Part shown: positions 23,233 through 32,695 of the stretch, piece by piece | Layout of the letters: every line of letters begins with the position of its first letter | Numbering within the stretch: position 1 is the stretch's first letter | From: Thermoleophilia bacterium | GTDB taxonomy: Bacteria; Actinomycetota; Thermoleophilia; Gaiellales; Gaiellaceae | Assembly: GCA_020845695.1 (NCBI GenBank) | Contig: JADLFG010000029.1 | Coordinates: forward strand, 124,001-188,000 | DNA: 64,000 bases | Reading direction: 5' to 3' | The notes under the pieces: generated by a model | What the model was told of the DNA's origin: nothing | The model's input: the letters and a program-made list of their open reading frames with translations, nothing else | Database searches by the model: none | Program-made: the position numbers and the translations under genes

Positions 23233-25100
23233 CGCGCCTCCACGGAGGCGGAGCTCCCCTCGCGCACGTAGCGGTACGAGCCGGCGAGCCGGCCGCCCGT
23301 CACCGTGACGTCGAGAACGACGCGATCCCGGTCGTAGTTCCAGCGTCCGGTCCCCGTGAGCACGAATCCCCGCGTGAACCCGCAGCGCTCGAGCTTCAGG
23401 CGCGCGACCGAGCCCCGGGCCGTGAACCGCAGGAACCCGCCGCCGGCGGGACACCCCACCGAGGTCGGAGTCTCGAAGTCCCAGTAGTAGTACTCGGGGA
23501 GATGGGCGAGCTCTCGCTCGGCCGAGGCGAACGCGGCCCCGGCGCCCGCGAACGCGGCCGCGCTCTCCGGGGCGAGCGGCACGTAGCGCGAGACCATCGT
23601 CCCCGGGCACTCGCTCTCCCGCTCTCGTGGCCGCAACCCGTGGACGAGGAAGTCGCGCACGAGCTCGTCCGGGCAGGCGTTGCCGCGACCGAACGTGACG
23701 TGCGGGCCGCCGCGCGTCGTGACGAGGTAGCCGTCCGCGAGCCGGCGGTAGACAGCCTCCCCCTGACCGGAGGGCGTGATCGGGTCGCCCGTCGCTCCGA
23801 GCACGAGCGTCGGCACGCCCTCCGCTCGCAGCGGCGCGGGCCGCACCGGGTCTCGGCGCGCGTCCGGCCAGTACGCGCAGGGGAGATCGGACAGGAAGGT
23901 GGCCGAGCCGAGCCTCGGCTGCGCGGCCGCAACGGTGGCGGCGTCGGCCAGGAACGAGGCCGCTCGCTCGTCCGGCGTGCCGGAGTAGTAGGCGTAGTCC
24001 TGGCAGTCGACGCCGTAGTAGATGGCGTCGGAATAGGTCGGGTCGGGAATCGGCTCGAGCGTCTGCGGGTCGAGGTAGAGGTTCGCGTAGGCGAGGCGAA
24101 GCAGCGGCACGAGGTCGCCCCGCCCGGCGGCGGCGATCGCGCGCTGGAGCAGCATGCGGTCGTCCTCGCCGTACGCCTGCCCGCTCGCGACCGTCTCCAG
24201 ATCGCCGAGCGTGAGCTCGCGCCGCTCCGTGCCGCCGGCCGGAAGCGGGAACCGGACCGCCGCCGGCCGTTCCCGGAGGCGGTCGGCGAGCTGGTCGTAG
24301 ACCACCTGTGCGCTCGCCGTTGTGTCGTGCCGGCAGCGGGGGCGCTCGTCGCACGCGCTGAGGGTCAGCCCGAGGATGCGCTCGAACGCCGCCGCCGCGT
24401 CCATCCAGAACGCCGGTCCGTCGAGCGTGAGGTCGACCGTCCCGTCGAGGACGAGGCCCGCCAGCGCGTCCGGGTGCGCGGCCGCGTACTCCTGGGCGTA
24501 CTGCGTCCCGTAGCTCTCGCCGTAGAGCCACAGGCGCGGCGAGGCGACGGCTCGCCGGAACAGCTCGAGATCCTCGACCGCCTGCTTCGTCCCCAGGTAG
24601 GGGAGGATCTCCGGCGACCCCATCTCGGTGACGCAGTCGGCGCTGAACCGGGCCGCGGCCTCCTCCGGAGCCGCCTGGGAGCGGTAGAAGACGGCGACCG
24701 CGACCGGGCAGGTGAGCCCGCCCGAGCGGCCGACGCCGCGCTGGTCGAAGAAGACGATGTCAAACCGTCTCGTGATCGCGGGATCGAAGTACGACGTGTA
24801 GTAGTCGGCGAGCCCGATGCCGGCGCTGCCGGGGCCGCCGGTCGCGGTCACGAACAGCCCCTTGCTGCGCCCGCTGGCCGGCAGCACGGCGAAGGTGACG
24901 TCGAGTGTCCGCGCGTCGGCCGGATTGGCGTGGTCGAGCGGCACGGCGAGGGTCACGCAGGTGAAGTCGCTGTCGGGACACGGCGTGCCGCCGAGGCGGG
25001 CGAGATCGTCCTCGATCCCCGCCCGGGCCGGACCGGCAGCGAGCAGGAGGGCGCCGCAGGCCGCGAGCAGTAGACCGATACGCAGTGCGCTGGCTCTCAT
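23229..25100 (-). CDS. Secreted alpha/beta hydrolase (TAP-like tripeptidyl aminopeptidase family)
   Basis: 623 residues from ATG at 25100, overlapping the HDAC-family stop (ATGA). It starts with a signal peptide ([20 protein letters not shown], cleavage near PARAG). The hydrolase core shows [14 protein letters not shown] (oxyanion hole), [15 protein letters not shown], nucleophile elbow [14 protein letters not shown], acid in [19 protein letters not shown] and the His in [13 protein letters not shown]. The order and spacing match actinobacterial TAP-type peptidases. The last roughly 100 residues (from [11 protein letters not shown]) form an extra beta-rich tail absent from the family core. 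Likely an exported peptidase or esterase. Confidence 0.83.
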   Translation of the reverse strand: MRASALRIGLLLAACGALLLAAGPARAGIEDDLARLGGTPCPDSDFTCVTLAVPLDHANPADARTLDVTFAVLPASGRSKGLFVTATGGPGSAGIGLADYYTSYFDPAITRRFDIVFFDQRGVGRSGGLTCPVAVAVFYRSQAAPEEAAARFSADCVTEMGSPEILPYLGTKQAVEDLELFRRAVASPRLWLYGESYGTQYAQEYAAAHPDALAGLVLDGTVDLTLDGPAFWMDAAAAFERILGLTLSACDERPRCRHDTTASAQVVYDQLADRLRERPAAVRFPLPAGGTERRELTLGDLETVASGQAYGEDDRMLLQRAIAAAGRGDLVPLLRLAYANLYLDPQTLEPIPDPTYSDAIYYGVDCQDYAYYSGTPDERAASFLADAATVAAAQPRLGSATFLSDLPCAYWPDARRDPVRPAPLRAEGVPTLVLGATGDPITPSGQGEAVYRRLADGYLVTTRGGPHVTFGRGNACPDELVRDFLVHGLRPRERESECPGTMVSRYVPLAPESAAAFAGAGAAFASAERELAHLPEYYYWDFETPTSVGCPAGGGFLRFTARGSVARLKLERCGFTRGFVLTGTGRWNYDRDRVVLDVTVTGGRLAGSYRYVREGSSASVEAR

Positions 25101-25954
25101 CCTGTCACGCCCTCGAGCGTCGCGGTGACGAGCGCCGGGAGGGTGGTCACGTTGTACCCGCCCTCGAGGACGAGCGCCAGTCGTTCGCACAGCCGGCGTG
25201 CCCGGCGCGCGAGCTCCCCGAAGCCGTCCGGTGTCACGCGCATCCCGCCCAGCGGGTCGTCCTCGGCCGCGTCGAAGCCCGCCGAGACGAGCAGGAGGTC
25301 GGGCGCGAACGCGCCGATCGCCGGCTCGACCACCCGCTCCATCGCCTCCAGGTACTCGCCGTCGCCCGAGCCGGCGACGAGCGGGACGTTCACCGTGGTC
25401 TCGCCCTGGTCGTCGGGCCCGCCCGTGCCCGGGTAGTACGGCCAGCGGTGCATGGAGACGAAGAGCACGGACGGGTCGTCGCGGAAGATCGCCTCCGTCC
25501 CGTTGCCGTGATGGACGTCCCAGTCGAGGATCGCGACGCGGCCGAGCCCGAGCTCGCGCTGCGCGTGGCGCGCGGCGATCGCGACGTTGTCGAAGAGGCA
25601 GAAGCCCATCGCCCGGTCGGGCAGGGCGTGGTGGCCCGGCGGGCGCGCGAGCGCGAACCCGCCGCGCTCCGCCGCCCCGATCGCGGCGCCGGCGGCGAGC
25701 AGCGCGAGCCGGTAGGACGACGGGGTGCAGACCGTGTCCGGATCCAGCCGGACGGTCCGGCCGCTCTCCGAGGCCGCGCGCACGATCTCGACGTACTCGC
25801 GCTCGTGGCACGCGCAGACCTGCTCGAGCGCGGCGGGCCGAGCGACCTCGAAGTCCGGGAAGGCGGCGTGCAGCGCGGCGATCCGCTCCGGGGACTCGGG
25901 GTGCTCCCCGGTCGGGTGCAGGTGGGCGAAGTCGCGGTGCGAGACGAGCTGCAT
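25097..25954 (-). CDS. Histone deacetylase-family amidohydrolase (acetylpolyamine amidohydrolase/AcuC-like)
   Basis: 285 residues from ATG. Zinc-dependent deacetylase motifs are complete: [15 protein letters not shown] at the N-terminus, [21 protein letters not shown] (catalytic His pair), [16 protein letters not shown] (zinc Asp/His), [14 protein letters not shown] (second zinc Asp) and [11 protein letters not shown]. Bacterial members deacetylate acetylpolyamines, acetoin-pathway proteins or other small amides. It is the first gene of the reverse-strand run leading to the TMADH-like gene, which also acts on amines. Confidence 0.88.
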   Translation of the reverse strand: MQLVSHRDFAHLHPTGEHPESPERIAALHAAFPDFEVARPAALEQVCACHEREYVEIVRAASESGRTVRLDPDTVCTPSSYRLALLAAGAAIGAAERGGFALARPPGHHALPDRAMGFCLFDNVAIAARHAQRELGLGRVAILDWDVHHGNGTEAIFRDDPSVLFVSMHRWPYYPGTGGPDDQGETTVNVPLVAGSGDGEYLEAMERVVEPAIGAFAPDLLLVSAGFDAAEDDPLGGMRVTPDGFGELARRARRLCERLALVLEGGYNVTTLPALVTATLEGVTG

Positions 25955-25993
25955 GCGCGGGCGTAGCCTTACGCATCGTGCGGGTGACGTGCC

Positions 25994-26022
25994 TTGACCG
26001 CTTACGGGCCCGCCGCTAGAGT
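25994..26022 (+). promoter_or_regulatory. Sigma70-type promoter for the LacI operon
   Basis: TTGACC, a 17-base spacer and TAGAGT match the -35/-10 consensus spacing. The predicted start near 26029 falls on the LacI-type operator that follows. Confidence 0.6.
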
Positions 26023-26027
26023 CGTTC

Positions 26028-26041
26028 TGAAAACGTTATCA
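26028..26041. promoter_or_regulatory. LacI-family operator (14-base near palindrome)
   Basis: TGAAAACGTTATCA is palindromic around the central CG apart from one mismatched pair, the usual form of LacI/PurR-family operators. It sits directly after the -10 box and before the regulator's start codon, so the LacI protein probably represses its own operon. Confidence 0.65.
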
Positions 26042-26054
26042 GGCGGTGGTGCGA

Positions 26055-27089
26055 GTGCCGACGACGATCAGGGAGGTGGCCGAGCGGGCCGGCGTGTCCG
26101 TCTCGACCGTCTCCCGCGTGCTGAACAACTTCCCGTACGTCAGCGAGCGCGCCCGCGGGCGCGTCCTCGAGGCGATGGCCGTGCTCGAGTACCGCCCTGA
26201 CGTGGCCGCGCGCAGCATGCGCACGGGTACGAGTCGCGCGGTCGGCTTCGCGGTCTCGGACATCTCGAACCCGCTCTTCTCCGCGATGGCGAAGGGAGCC
26301 GACGCCGTGCTCCACCCGTACGGGTACTCGCTCGTGCTCGCGAACGCCGGCGGCGATCCCGGGCGGGAGGCCGAGTTGCTCTCGGCGCTGCGACAGCGCC
26401 GAGTCGACGGGCTGATTGTCGCGGTCGCCGACGAGACGCAGCCGGGGCTCGCGCAGCGGCTAGGCGCGTTCAACGCGTGCGTGCTCGTCGATCGGGAGGT
26501 GCGCGGCGTCCCGGTCGACAGCATCTGCTCGGACCACAGCGCCGGGATGGCCCAGGCGCTCGAGCATCTCGCCTCGCTCGGCCATCGCCGGGTCGCGCTC
26601 GTGGCGGGCAGCCAGGCGCAACTCGGTAGCCGTGCTCGCGTCGCCGCCTTTCGCTCCGAGCTGACCCGGCTCGGCCTCGAGCCGGACCCCGGGCTGGTTC
26701 GCACTGGCGAGCTGAGCGCGGAGACCGGTGCCGCCGCGCTGGGCGAGCTGCTGCGGCTCGAGTGTCCGCCGACCGCGCTCGTCGCTGGCAACAATCAGCT
26801 CACCGTCGGCGTGCTCGGCGCGCTGCGAGCCCGGGGGCTGCGCGTTCCCGGCGGGCTCTCGCTCGTGGCCTGCGACGACGTGGATCTGACCCGGCTGCAC
26901 ACGCCGCCCATCGACGTGATCCGCCGTGATCCCGTCGAGCTCGGTCGAGGGGCCGCGGCGCTCCTGCTGGAGCGCCTCGCCGACCCGGCCGCGCCGCCGC
27001 GCCGGCTCGTGCTGCCCACCGAGTTCGAGCGCCGCTCGAGCTCGACCGCGCTCGTCGAGCTGGTCGCCGGATCCGGAGCGGGCGGATGA
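26055..27089 (+). CDS. LacI-family transcriptional regulator
   Basis: 344 residues. GTG at 26055 is preferred because AGGCGGTG lies 6 bases before it and the protein then begins MPTTIREVAERAGVSVSTV, the standard LacI opening; GTGs at 26046 and 26049 are alternatives. The helix-turn-helix and hinge helix cover residues 3-55 (VSRVLNNFPYVSERARGRVL). The periplasmic-binding-protein-like effector domain follows (VGFAVSDISNPLFSAMAKGA; VALVAGSQAQLGSRARVAAF). The effector is probably a sugar or polyol linked to the enzymes downstream. The stop overlaps the aldehyde dehydrogenase start. Confidence 0.9.
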   Translation: MPTTIREVAERAGVSVSTVSRVLNNFPYVSERARGRVLEAMAVLEYRPDVAARSMRTGTSRAVGFAVSDISNPLFSAMAKGADAVLHPYGYSLVLANAGGDPGREAELLSALRQRRVDGLIVAVADETQPGLAQRLGAFNACVLVDREVRGVPVDSICSDHSAGMAQALEHLASLGHRRVALVAGSQAQLGSRARVAAFRSELTRLGLEPDPGLVRTGELSAETGAAALGELLRLECPPTALVAGNNQLTVGVLGALRARGLRVPGGLSLVACDDVDLTRLHTPPIDVIRRDPVELGRGAAALLLERLADPAAPPRRLVLPTEFERRSSSTALVELVAGSGAGG

Positions 27090-28549
27090 GCGGGATGCAG
27101 AAGGAGCTGATCCTCGCCGGGCGCCCGGCGTCGGGGGGTGGCGGCGTGCTCGAGGTACGCTACCCGTACGACGGATCGCTCGTCTGCTGGGTCGCGTCCG
27201 CCGCCCCCGCGGCGATCGAGGAGGCGATCGTCGCGGCGGTCGACGCGGCTCGCGCCTACCGCGACGTGCCGGCCCACCGCCGCTCCGACCTCCTGCGCGG
27301 CGTCTCCCGGCGAATCCGCGAGCGGGCGGGCGAGCTGGCCCGTGACATCACCCGGGAGACGGGGAAGGCGATCTGGGAGTCCCGGCTCGAGTGCGAGCGC
27401 GCGGCGACGACGTTCCTGCTTGCCGCCGAGGAGACCGCCCGCATCGATGGCGAGATCGTCCCGCTCGACGGGGTCGCGGCGGGCGAGAACCGACTCGGCG
27501 AGGTGCGCCGGTTCCCGCTCGGCCCGGTCGCCGCGATCACGCCGTTCAACTCGCCGCTCAACCTCGTTGCCCACAAGGTCGCGCCGGCGCTGGCGGCCGG
27601 GAACACGATCGTGGTCAAGCCGGCCTCGGCGACCCCGGTCTCCGCGCTCAACCTCGGCCGTCTCGTCGTCGAGTCCGCCCGCGAGGCCGGCCTGCCGCCC
27701 GAGGTGATCAGCGTGCTTCCCTGTACGCCGGCGGTCGCCGAGCCGCTCGTTGTCGACTCCCGCCTGCAGGCGCTCTCCTTCACGGGCTCGAGCTCCGTCG
27801 GCTGGGCGCTGCGAGCGAAGGCCGGGCGCAAGCGGGTCTCGCTCGAGCTCGGGGGCAACGGCGCGGTGATCGTTCACCGTGACGCCGATCTCGGGCTGGC
27901 GGCCGAGCGCTGCGCGTTCGGCGGCTTCCTGCTCGCCGGGCAGGTCTGCGCTTCGGTGCAGCGCGTCCTCGTCCACGAGGACGTCGCCGACACGTTCACC
28001 GCGCTCTTCCTCGAGCACGTGGGCCGGATCCGCACCGGCGACCCGATGGACGAGGCGACCCGGATGGGACCGATGCTGAGCGAGGCGGTCGCCGTCGAGG
28101 CCGAGGAGTGGGTCGGGGAGGCGGTCGCGGCCGGCGCCAGGCTGCTCTGCGGCGGGACCCGGGCAGGGGCGCTGTTTCAGCCGACCGTGCTCGCGGGCGT
28201 CCGGCCGGATCTGCGCGTGGCCTGCGAGGAGGTGTTCGCTCCCGTGGTGGTGCTCGAGCGCTACCGCGATGTCGAACGGGCGCTCGCATGGGCGAACGCG
28301 ACCGACTACGGTTTGCAGGCCGGGATCTTCACGAAGGACCTGCACCTCGCCTACCGCGCGTACCGCGAGCTCGACGTCGGCGGCGTGATCGTCAACGACG
28401 TCAATAGCTGGCGGATCGACTCCATGCCCTACGGCGGCGTCAAGGCGTCCGGGTACGGACGCGAGGGCGTTCGCCACGCGATCCGCGAGCAGACCGAGCC
28501 GAAGCTGCTCGTCCTCAACCTCAACCGTCCTCCGGGTGCCGGGCTGTGA
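27086..28549 (+). CDS. NAD(P)-dependent aldehyde dehydrogenase
   Basis: 487 residues, ATG overlapping the LacI stop. ALDH motifs: PLGPVAAITPFNSPLNLVAH, KPASATPVSALNLGRLV, SFTGSSSVGWAL, catalytic Glu in LELGGNGA, catalytic Cys in AGQVCASVQRVLVHE and the C-terminal MPYGGVKASGYGREGV. The PFNSPLNL signature groups it with lactaldehyde, glyceraldehyde-3-phosphate (non-phosphorylating) and sulfolactaldehyde dehydrogenases rather than betaine aldehyde dehydrogenases. Its substrate is probably a short hydroxyaldehyde released from the sugar handled by this operon. Confidence 0.85.
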   Translation: MSGMQKELILAGRPASGGGGVLEVRYPYDGSLVCWVASAAPAAIEEAIVAAVDAARAYRDVPAHRRSDLLRGVSRRIRERAGELARDITRETGKAIWESRLECERAATTFLLAAEETARIDGEIVPLDGVAAGENRLGEVRRFPLGPVAAITPFNSPLNLVAHKVAPALAAGNTIVVKPASATPVSALNLGRLVVESAREAGLPPEVISVLPCTPAVAEPLVVDSRLQALSFTGSSSVGWALRAKAGRKRVSLELGGNGAVIVHRDADLGLAAERCAFGGFLLAGQVCASVQRVLVHEDVADTFTALFLEHVGRIRTGDPMDEATRMGPMLSEAVAVEAEEWVGEAVAAGARLLCGGTRAGALFQPTVLAGVRPDLRVACEEVFAPVVVLERYRDVERALAWANATDYGLQAGIFTKDLHLAYRAYRELDVGGVIVNDVNSWRIDSMPYGGVKASGYGREGVRHAIREQTEPKLLVLNLNRPPGAGL

Positions 28550-29007
28550 TCGTCGGCTTTCACCACGTCGCGCTCACCGTCTCCGACATCGAGCGCTCCC
28601 TGCCCTTCTACCGCGACCTGTTCGGGCTCGAGGTCATCTCGGATCGCGAGGTCGAGGGCGATTACGTCGAGCGAATCACCGGGGTGCCGGGCGCGCACGT
28701 GCGCCTCGTTCACCTGTCCGGCCACGGGGCGCTCGTCGAGCTCGTGAGCTACCTGCGTCCGGCGGGGGCGCGCCGGGCGCGGGCGCTGCCCGACGCCGGC
28801 AGCGCCCATCTCTGCTTCGTCAGCGACGACCTCGAGGCCGAGACCGCGCGTCTGCGCGAGCGCGGCGTGCCGCTCCTCTCGGAGGGGATCGTCACGACGA
28901 CGAGCGGTCCCAACCTGGGCGGGCGCGGCATCTACGTCTCGGATCCGGACGGGAACGCGGTCGAGGTGGTCGAGCTCGCGCGACCCCGGCCGGCGGCGGA
29001 GGCCTGA
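28546..29007 (+). CDS. VOC (glyoxalase-fold) metalloprotein
   Basis: 153 residues from GTG overlapping the ALDH stop. Two beta-alpha-beta-beta-beta modules are visible: GFHHVALTVSDIERSLPFYRDLFGLEV with a metal-binding His near residue 6, HLSGHGALVELVSY, AHLCFVSDDLEAET and IYVSDPDGNAVEVVEL, which supplies the final Glu. The pattern fits glyoxalase/methylmalonyl-CoA epimerase/dioxygenase relatives. The reaction is unknown; it may isomerise or detoxify an intermediate of the operon. Confidence 0.78.
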   Translation: MIVGFHHVALTVSDIERSLPFYRDLFGLEVISDREVEGDYVERITGVPGAHVRLVHLSGHGALVELVSYLRPAGARRARALPDAGSAHLCFVSDDLEAETARLRERGVPLLSEGIVTTTSGPNLGGRGIYVSDPDGNAVEVVELARPRPAAEA

Positions 29008-29757
29008 TTGGAGACCGGGCTCGCGGGCAAGGTCGCGCTCGTCACCGGGGCAGCCGGGGGAATCGGGCTCGCGTCGGCGCGTGCGCTCGCCGCCGAAGGT
29101 ATGCGGGTCGCGCTCGCCGATCTCGACGGCGAGCGGGTCGCAAGCGAGGCACGACTGCTCGGTGGCACCGAGGTCGCGGTGGGCCTCGGGGTCGACGTCA
29201 CGGACGAGCGGTCGGTGGCCGCCGTGGTCTCCGACGTGGCCGGCCGGCTGGGTGGCCTCGACGTGCTCGTGACGGCGGCCGGCGTCTACCACGCGACGCC
29301 GATCGACCGGATCACCATGGCCGAGTGGGAGCGTGTCCACGCCGTCAACCTGACGGGGACGTTTCTGACCGCCCAGGCGGCCATGGAGGTGATGGCGGTC
29401 CGGGGCGGCGGGAGGATCGTCACGATCGCCTCGCTGGCCGGCGAGGTCGGCGGGCTCGAGGCCGGCGCCGGCTACGCATCGTCGAAGGGCGGGGTGATCG
29501 CCCTGACGAAGTCGCTCGCTCGCCACGGCGGTCCGCGCGGCGTGACGGTCAACTGCGTCGCCCCGGGCTTCGTGGACACGCCGATGACCGCGGGCTGGCC
29601 GGCGGAAGCGCGCGCGCGGGTGCTCGCGAGTACGCCGCTCGGGCGCGCGGGCACACCCGAGGAGGTGGCAGCGATCGTGGTCGTGCTCGCCTCCGGGATC
29701 GCGAGCTTCGTGCACGGCGCACGGATCGACGTCAACGGCGGGCTCCACATGGGCTGA
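29008..29757 (+). CDS. Short-chain dehydrogenase/reductase, complete
   Basis: 249 residues from TTG directly after the VOC stop. Classical SDR features: VALVTGAAGGIGLASARAL (cofactor site), VLVTAAGVYHATPIDR, the catalytic Ser in IVTIASLAGEV, AGYASSKGGVIALTKSLA (YxxxK) and VNCVAPGFVDTPM. It probably oxidises a hydroxyl of the operon's sugar/polyol substrate with NAD. A 49-base gap with a very good ribosome binding site follows. Confidence 0.87.
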   Translation: METGLAGKVALVTGAAGGIGLASARALAAEGMRVALADLDGERVASEARLLGGTEVAVGLGVDVTDERSVAAVVSDVAGRLGGLDVLVTAAGVYHATPIDRITMAEWERVHAVNLTGTFLTAQAAMEVMAVRGGGRIVTIASLAGEVGGLEAGAGYASSKGGVIALTKSLARHGGPRGVTVNCVAPGFVDTPMTAGWPAEARARVLASTPLGRAGTPEEVAAIVVVLASGIASFVHGARIDVNGGLHMG

Positions 29758-29806
29758 ACGGCCCAGCGGGGCGGGTATCGAAACCAACGGACAAGGAGGT
29801 AGGGCA

Positions 29807-30733
29807 ATGGCACGCACGGCGAAGATCTGCCGCGGCAGCTGGTGCCTCGCGTTCGGGCTCGACCCGATGGCATCGCTCGAGCAGGTCGTCAAGGTGCTCT
29901 CGGCATTCGGCTACGACGGCATCGAGCTCGCCGGCTTCTTCGACCACGCCACGGTCGAGAAGTACCCGGACCGGGAGAGCCGCCGGAAGCTCGCCGACTG
30001 GATCCACTCGCACGAGCTCGAGCTGGTCGGCTACGCGCCCGGACCGTACGGCGACTTCGGCCGCCTGCCCTGGGCGACCGGCGACGAAGGCGTGCTCGCC
30101 GAGTACCAGCGGTTCTTCGACGACCACCTGCAGTTCTGCGTCGATGCCGGCATCCCCGCGATGCGTGTCGACCCGGGTGACTTCGGCCCGCTGCCGCGCG
30201 ACGTCGACGCCGCCGCCGTCTGGGATCGCGTCGTGACGACGTTTCGCGCCCACGCCGAGCGGGGCGCCGAGGCGGGCGTGGCGATGCTCTGGGAGCTCGA
30301 GACCGGCCAGATCTTCGTCAAGCCGTCCGAGGCCGTCAGGCTGCTCGCCGACGTCGACCACCCGAACCTGAAGCTCATGTACGACGTCGGGCACGTGGAG
30401 GCGGCGTGCGTCCTCGCGCACAACCAGGTCCAGCCGGTCGAGCGGCTCGAGGGCGGGCAGGTCGAGTTCGTGGGGATGCTCGGCAGCCGGATCGGTCACG
30501 TGCACCTGTGCGATACGGACTCGAACACGTGGCACAACGCGTTCGGCACCCACCTCGGGATCGGCAAGGGCGTCGTCGACTTCGACGCGCTCGTGCCGGC
30601 GCTCGCCGGCGCCTATGACGGCCAGTGGTGGTCCGTTGATGCGATCCCGATGACCGCGGAGTCGTGGGCCGACACCTGGTCTGACCGCTTCGCGCTCGAC
30701 ACCCTGCTCGACAAGCACGTGCGCAACCGCTGA
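29807..30733 (+). CDS. TIM-barrel sugar phosphate isomerase/epimerase (AP endonuclease 2 fold), copy 1
   Basis: 308 residues, ATG preceded by AAGGAGGT at 7 bases. Barrel signatures: LSAFGYDGIELAGFF at strand 1-2, a metal-binding Glu in MLWELETGQIFV, LKLMYDVGHVEA (Asp/His) and IGHVHLCDTDSNTWHNAFGT. These are the Glu/Asp/His positions of xylose-isomerase-like enzymes such as IolE, IolI and hydroxypyruvate isomerase. It lies between an SDR and a zinc alcohol dehydrogenase, so a keto-sugar intermediate is a likely substrate. It is one of three such barrels in this operon. Confidence 0.8.
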   Translation: MARTAKICRGSWCLAFGLDPMASLEQVVKVLSAFGYDGIELAGFFDHATVEKYPDRESRRKLADWIHSHELELVGYAPGPYGDFGRLPWATGDEGVLAEYQRFFDDHLQFCVDAGIPAMRVDPGDFGPLPRDVDAAAVWDRVVTTFRAHAERGAEAGVAMLWELETGQIFVKPSEAVRLLADVDHPNLKLMYDVGHVEAACVLAHNQVQPVERLEGGQVEFVGMLGSRIGHVHLCDTDSNTWHNAFGTHLGIGKGVVDFDALVPALAGAYDGQWWSVDAIPMTAESWADTWSDRFALDTLLDKHVRNR

Positions 30734-30756
30734 GCGCGCGGGAAGGAGGAAGGACG

Positions 30757-31815
30757 ATGAAGGCAGCCGTCTTCTACGAGGCGAACGACTTGCGGGTCGA
30801 GGACGTACCGGAGCCCGAGATCGCCGAGGACGAGGTGCTCGTGCGGGTGGCCGCGTGCGGCTTCTGCGGCTCCGACGTCGAGTACTACTACGGCAAGAGC
30901 CCGGTCGGGACGGCCACGGGCAAAGGGCCGCTCGTGCTCGGGCACGAGTTCTCCGGCCGGGTGGCCGGGGTCGGGAAGCTCGCCGCCGCCTACGGGCTCG
31001 CCGAGGGCGACCGGGTCGCGGTCAGCCCGATCCAGAGCTGCAACGCGTGCAACGCCTGCCGGGCGGGAACACCGCAGTTCTGCCAGAACCTGTCGGTGCT
31101 CGGAGTGACCACCAACGGGGGCTTCGCGGAGTACGCGAAGACGAAGGCTGCGCACGCCTACAAGCTGCCCGACTCGCTCACGGACGAGGAGGGCGCATTC
31201 GTCGAGATGCTCGCCGCGGCCGTCAACGCGGTGCGCAAGGCGGCTGCCGCGCCCGAGGACTGCGCGGTCGTCTACGGCCCCGGCCCGGTCGGGCTCTCGT
31301 TGGTTCAGCTGCTCAAGAACGAGGGCGCGCGCGTCGCGCTCGTGGGGACGAGGGACTACCGGCTGGAGCTCGGCAGGACACTCGGGGCCGACGTCGTCCT
31401 CAACGTCGCCGACGAGTCGTCGCCCCACTACACGGGCGATCTCGCGGAGTCGATCCGGGCGGCCAACGGCGGGGCGCTCGCCGATCGGGTAATCGTCGCC
31501 ACCGGCTCGATGGCGGCGAACCAGCAGGCGCTCGAGATCTCCGGGCCCGGCTCGACGGTCGTCTACATGGGCGTCACCGGGCCCGCGGACGCGGTCCAGC
31601 TACCGATGCTGACCAGCCTGATTCAGGACAAGACGATCCGCTTCTCGCTCTGGTACCCGTACCGGTGGCCGGCGACGATCAGGATCCTCGAGGGTGCGAA
31701 GATCGACACTGCGAGAATCATCACGCACTCCGCCGCGCTCGACGGGATCGCCGCCGCGATCGAACGGGTGGTCGGACGGGAGGACGACGTGATCAAGACG
31801 GTGATCAAGCCCTAG
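30757..31815 (+). CDS. Zinc-dependent medium-chain alcohol dehydrogenase (sorbitol/L-iditol dehydrogenase-like)
   Basis: 352 residues, ATG after GAAGGAGGAAGG. Catalytic zinc ligands: CGFCGSD (Cys) and VLGHEFSGRV (GHE). Structural zinc: C-x2-C-x2-C-x7-C in CNACNACRAGTPQFC. Cofactor site VVYGPGPVGLSLVQLL followed by VGTRDYRLELGRTLGAD. Polyol dehydrogenases of this type oxidise sorbitol, xylitol, threonine or ketogluconate-type substrates with NAD. Placed centrally in the LacI operon, it probably catalyses an early oxidation step. Confidence 0.87.
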   Translation: MKAAVFYEANDLRVEDVPEPEIAEDEVLVRVAACGFCGSDVEYYYGKSPVGTATGKGPLVLGHEFSGRVAGVGKLAAAYGLAEGDRVAVSPIQSCNACNACRAGTPQFCQNLSVLGVTTNGGFAEYAKTKAAHAYKLPDSLTDEEGAFVEMLAAAVNAVRKAAAAPEDCAVVYGPGPVGLSLVQLLKNEGARVALVGTRDYRLELGRTLGADVVLNVADESSPHYTGDLAESIRAANGGALADRVIVATGSMAANQQALEISGPGSTVVYMGVTGPADAVQLPMLTSLIQDKTIRFSLWYPYRWPATIRILEGAKIDTARIITHSAALDGIAAAIERVVGREDDVIKTVIKP

Positions 31816-31828
31816 AAAGGGGACGCGC

Positions 31829-32695
31829 ATGCCGGTGCCCAGGTTCTCCGTCTGCGAGCTGACGACGCTCGCGCTCCCGTTCGAGCAGGATCTCGATGTC
31901 TACTGCCGCGCCGGTGTCGACGGGATCGGGATCGCCGAGGCCAAGCTGCGGGAAGGCGAGGACGAGGCGCTGCTCGAGCGGTTTCGCCGCAGCGGGCTCT
32001 CCGCCGGGATCTGTCTCACGGCCGGGCTCTCCGTGCTCCCCCTGACGAAGTTCCCCGGGCCGGCGGATCCCGACGAGCGCGTGGAGGCGATCTGCGCCGG
32101 GATCCGCCGGCTCGCGCCGTTCGAGCCCGCCTGCGTCTACTGTCTCACCGGGCCGAAGGGGACGTATCCGGCCGCCGAGGCCCGGCGGATCGCCGTCGAC
32201 GGGTTGCGCCGGATCGCCCGCTGCGCCGCCGAGGCCCGCGTGCCGATCGGGCTCGAGCCGATTCACGCCTCGATCCGCGACGACTGGACGCTCGTCTCCA
32301 CGATCCCCGAGACGCTCGTGCTGCTCGACGAGGTGGGCGAGCCGAACCTCGGGATCGGCTTCGACGTCTGGCACCTGTGGGACACGAAGGGCCTGCTCGA
32401 GAGCATCCGGGCGCACGCGCGACGCTTCGTCGGGGTTCACGTCAACGACTGGCGCGAGCCCACTCGCGGGTGGAACGACCGGGCGCTTCCCGGCGATGGC
32501 CGCGCCGACCTGCAGGGAATCCTGGGGGCGCTCGAGGCCGGCGGCTACGACGGCTGGTACGACCTCGAGGTGTTCTCCGACAACGGCGTCTTCGAGGACG
32601 ACTACCCCGACTCGCTCTGGAATCTCGACCCGGTCGAGCTGATCACGCGGGCGCGCGCCGGCTTCCAGCGCGCGTGGGAGGCGCGGCGAGGCTGA
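31829..32695 (+). CDS. TIM-barrel sugar isomerase/epimerase, copy 2
   Basis: 288 residues, ATG after AAAGGGGA. Barrel motifs: YCRAGVDGIGIAEAKL, the metal Glu in IGLEPIHAS, IGFDVWHLWDT (Asp/His), FVGVHVNDWREP (His) and GWYDLEVFSDNG (last Glu). This copy resembles inosose dehydratase/hydroxypyruvate isomerase relatives but cannot be assigned. Its stop coincides with the start of the next SDR gene (ATG at 32695 shares one base with TGA). Confidence 0.8.
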   Translation: MPVPRFSVCELTTLALPFEQDLDVYCRAGVDGIGIAEAKLREGEDEALLERFRRSGLSAGICLTAGLSVLPLTKFPGPADPDERVEAICAGIRRLAPFEPACVYCLTGPKGTYPAAEARRIAVDGLRRIARCAAEARVPIGLEPIHASIRDDWTLVSTIPETLVLLDEVGEPNLGIGFDVWHLWDTKGLLESIRAHARRFVGVHVNDWREPTRGWNDRALPGDGRADLQGILGALEAGGYDGWYDLEVFSDNGVFEDDYPDSLWNLDPVELITRARAGFQRAWEARRG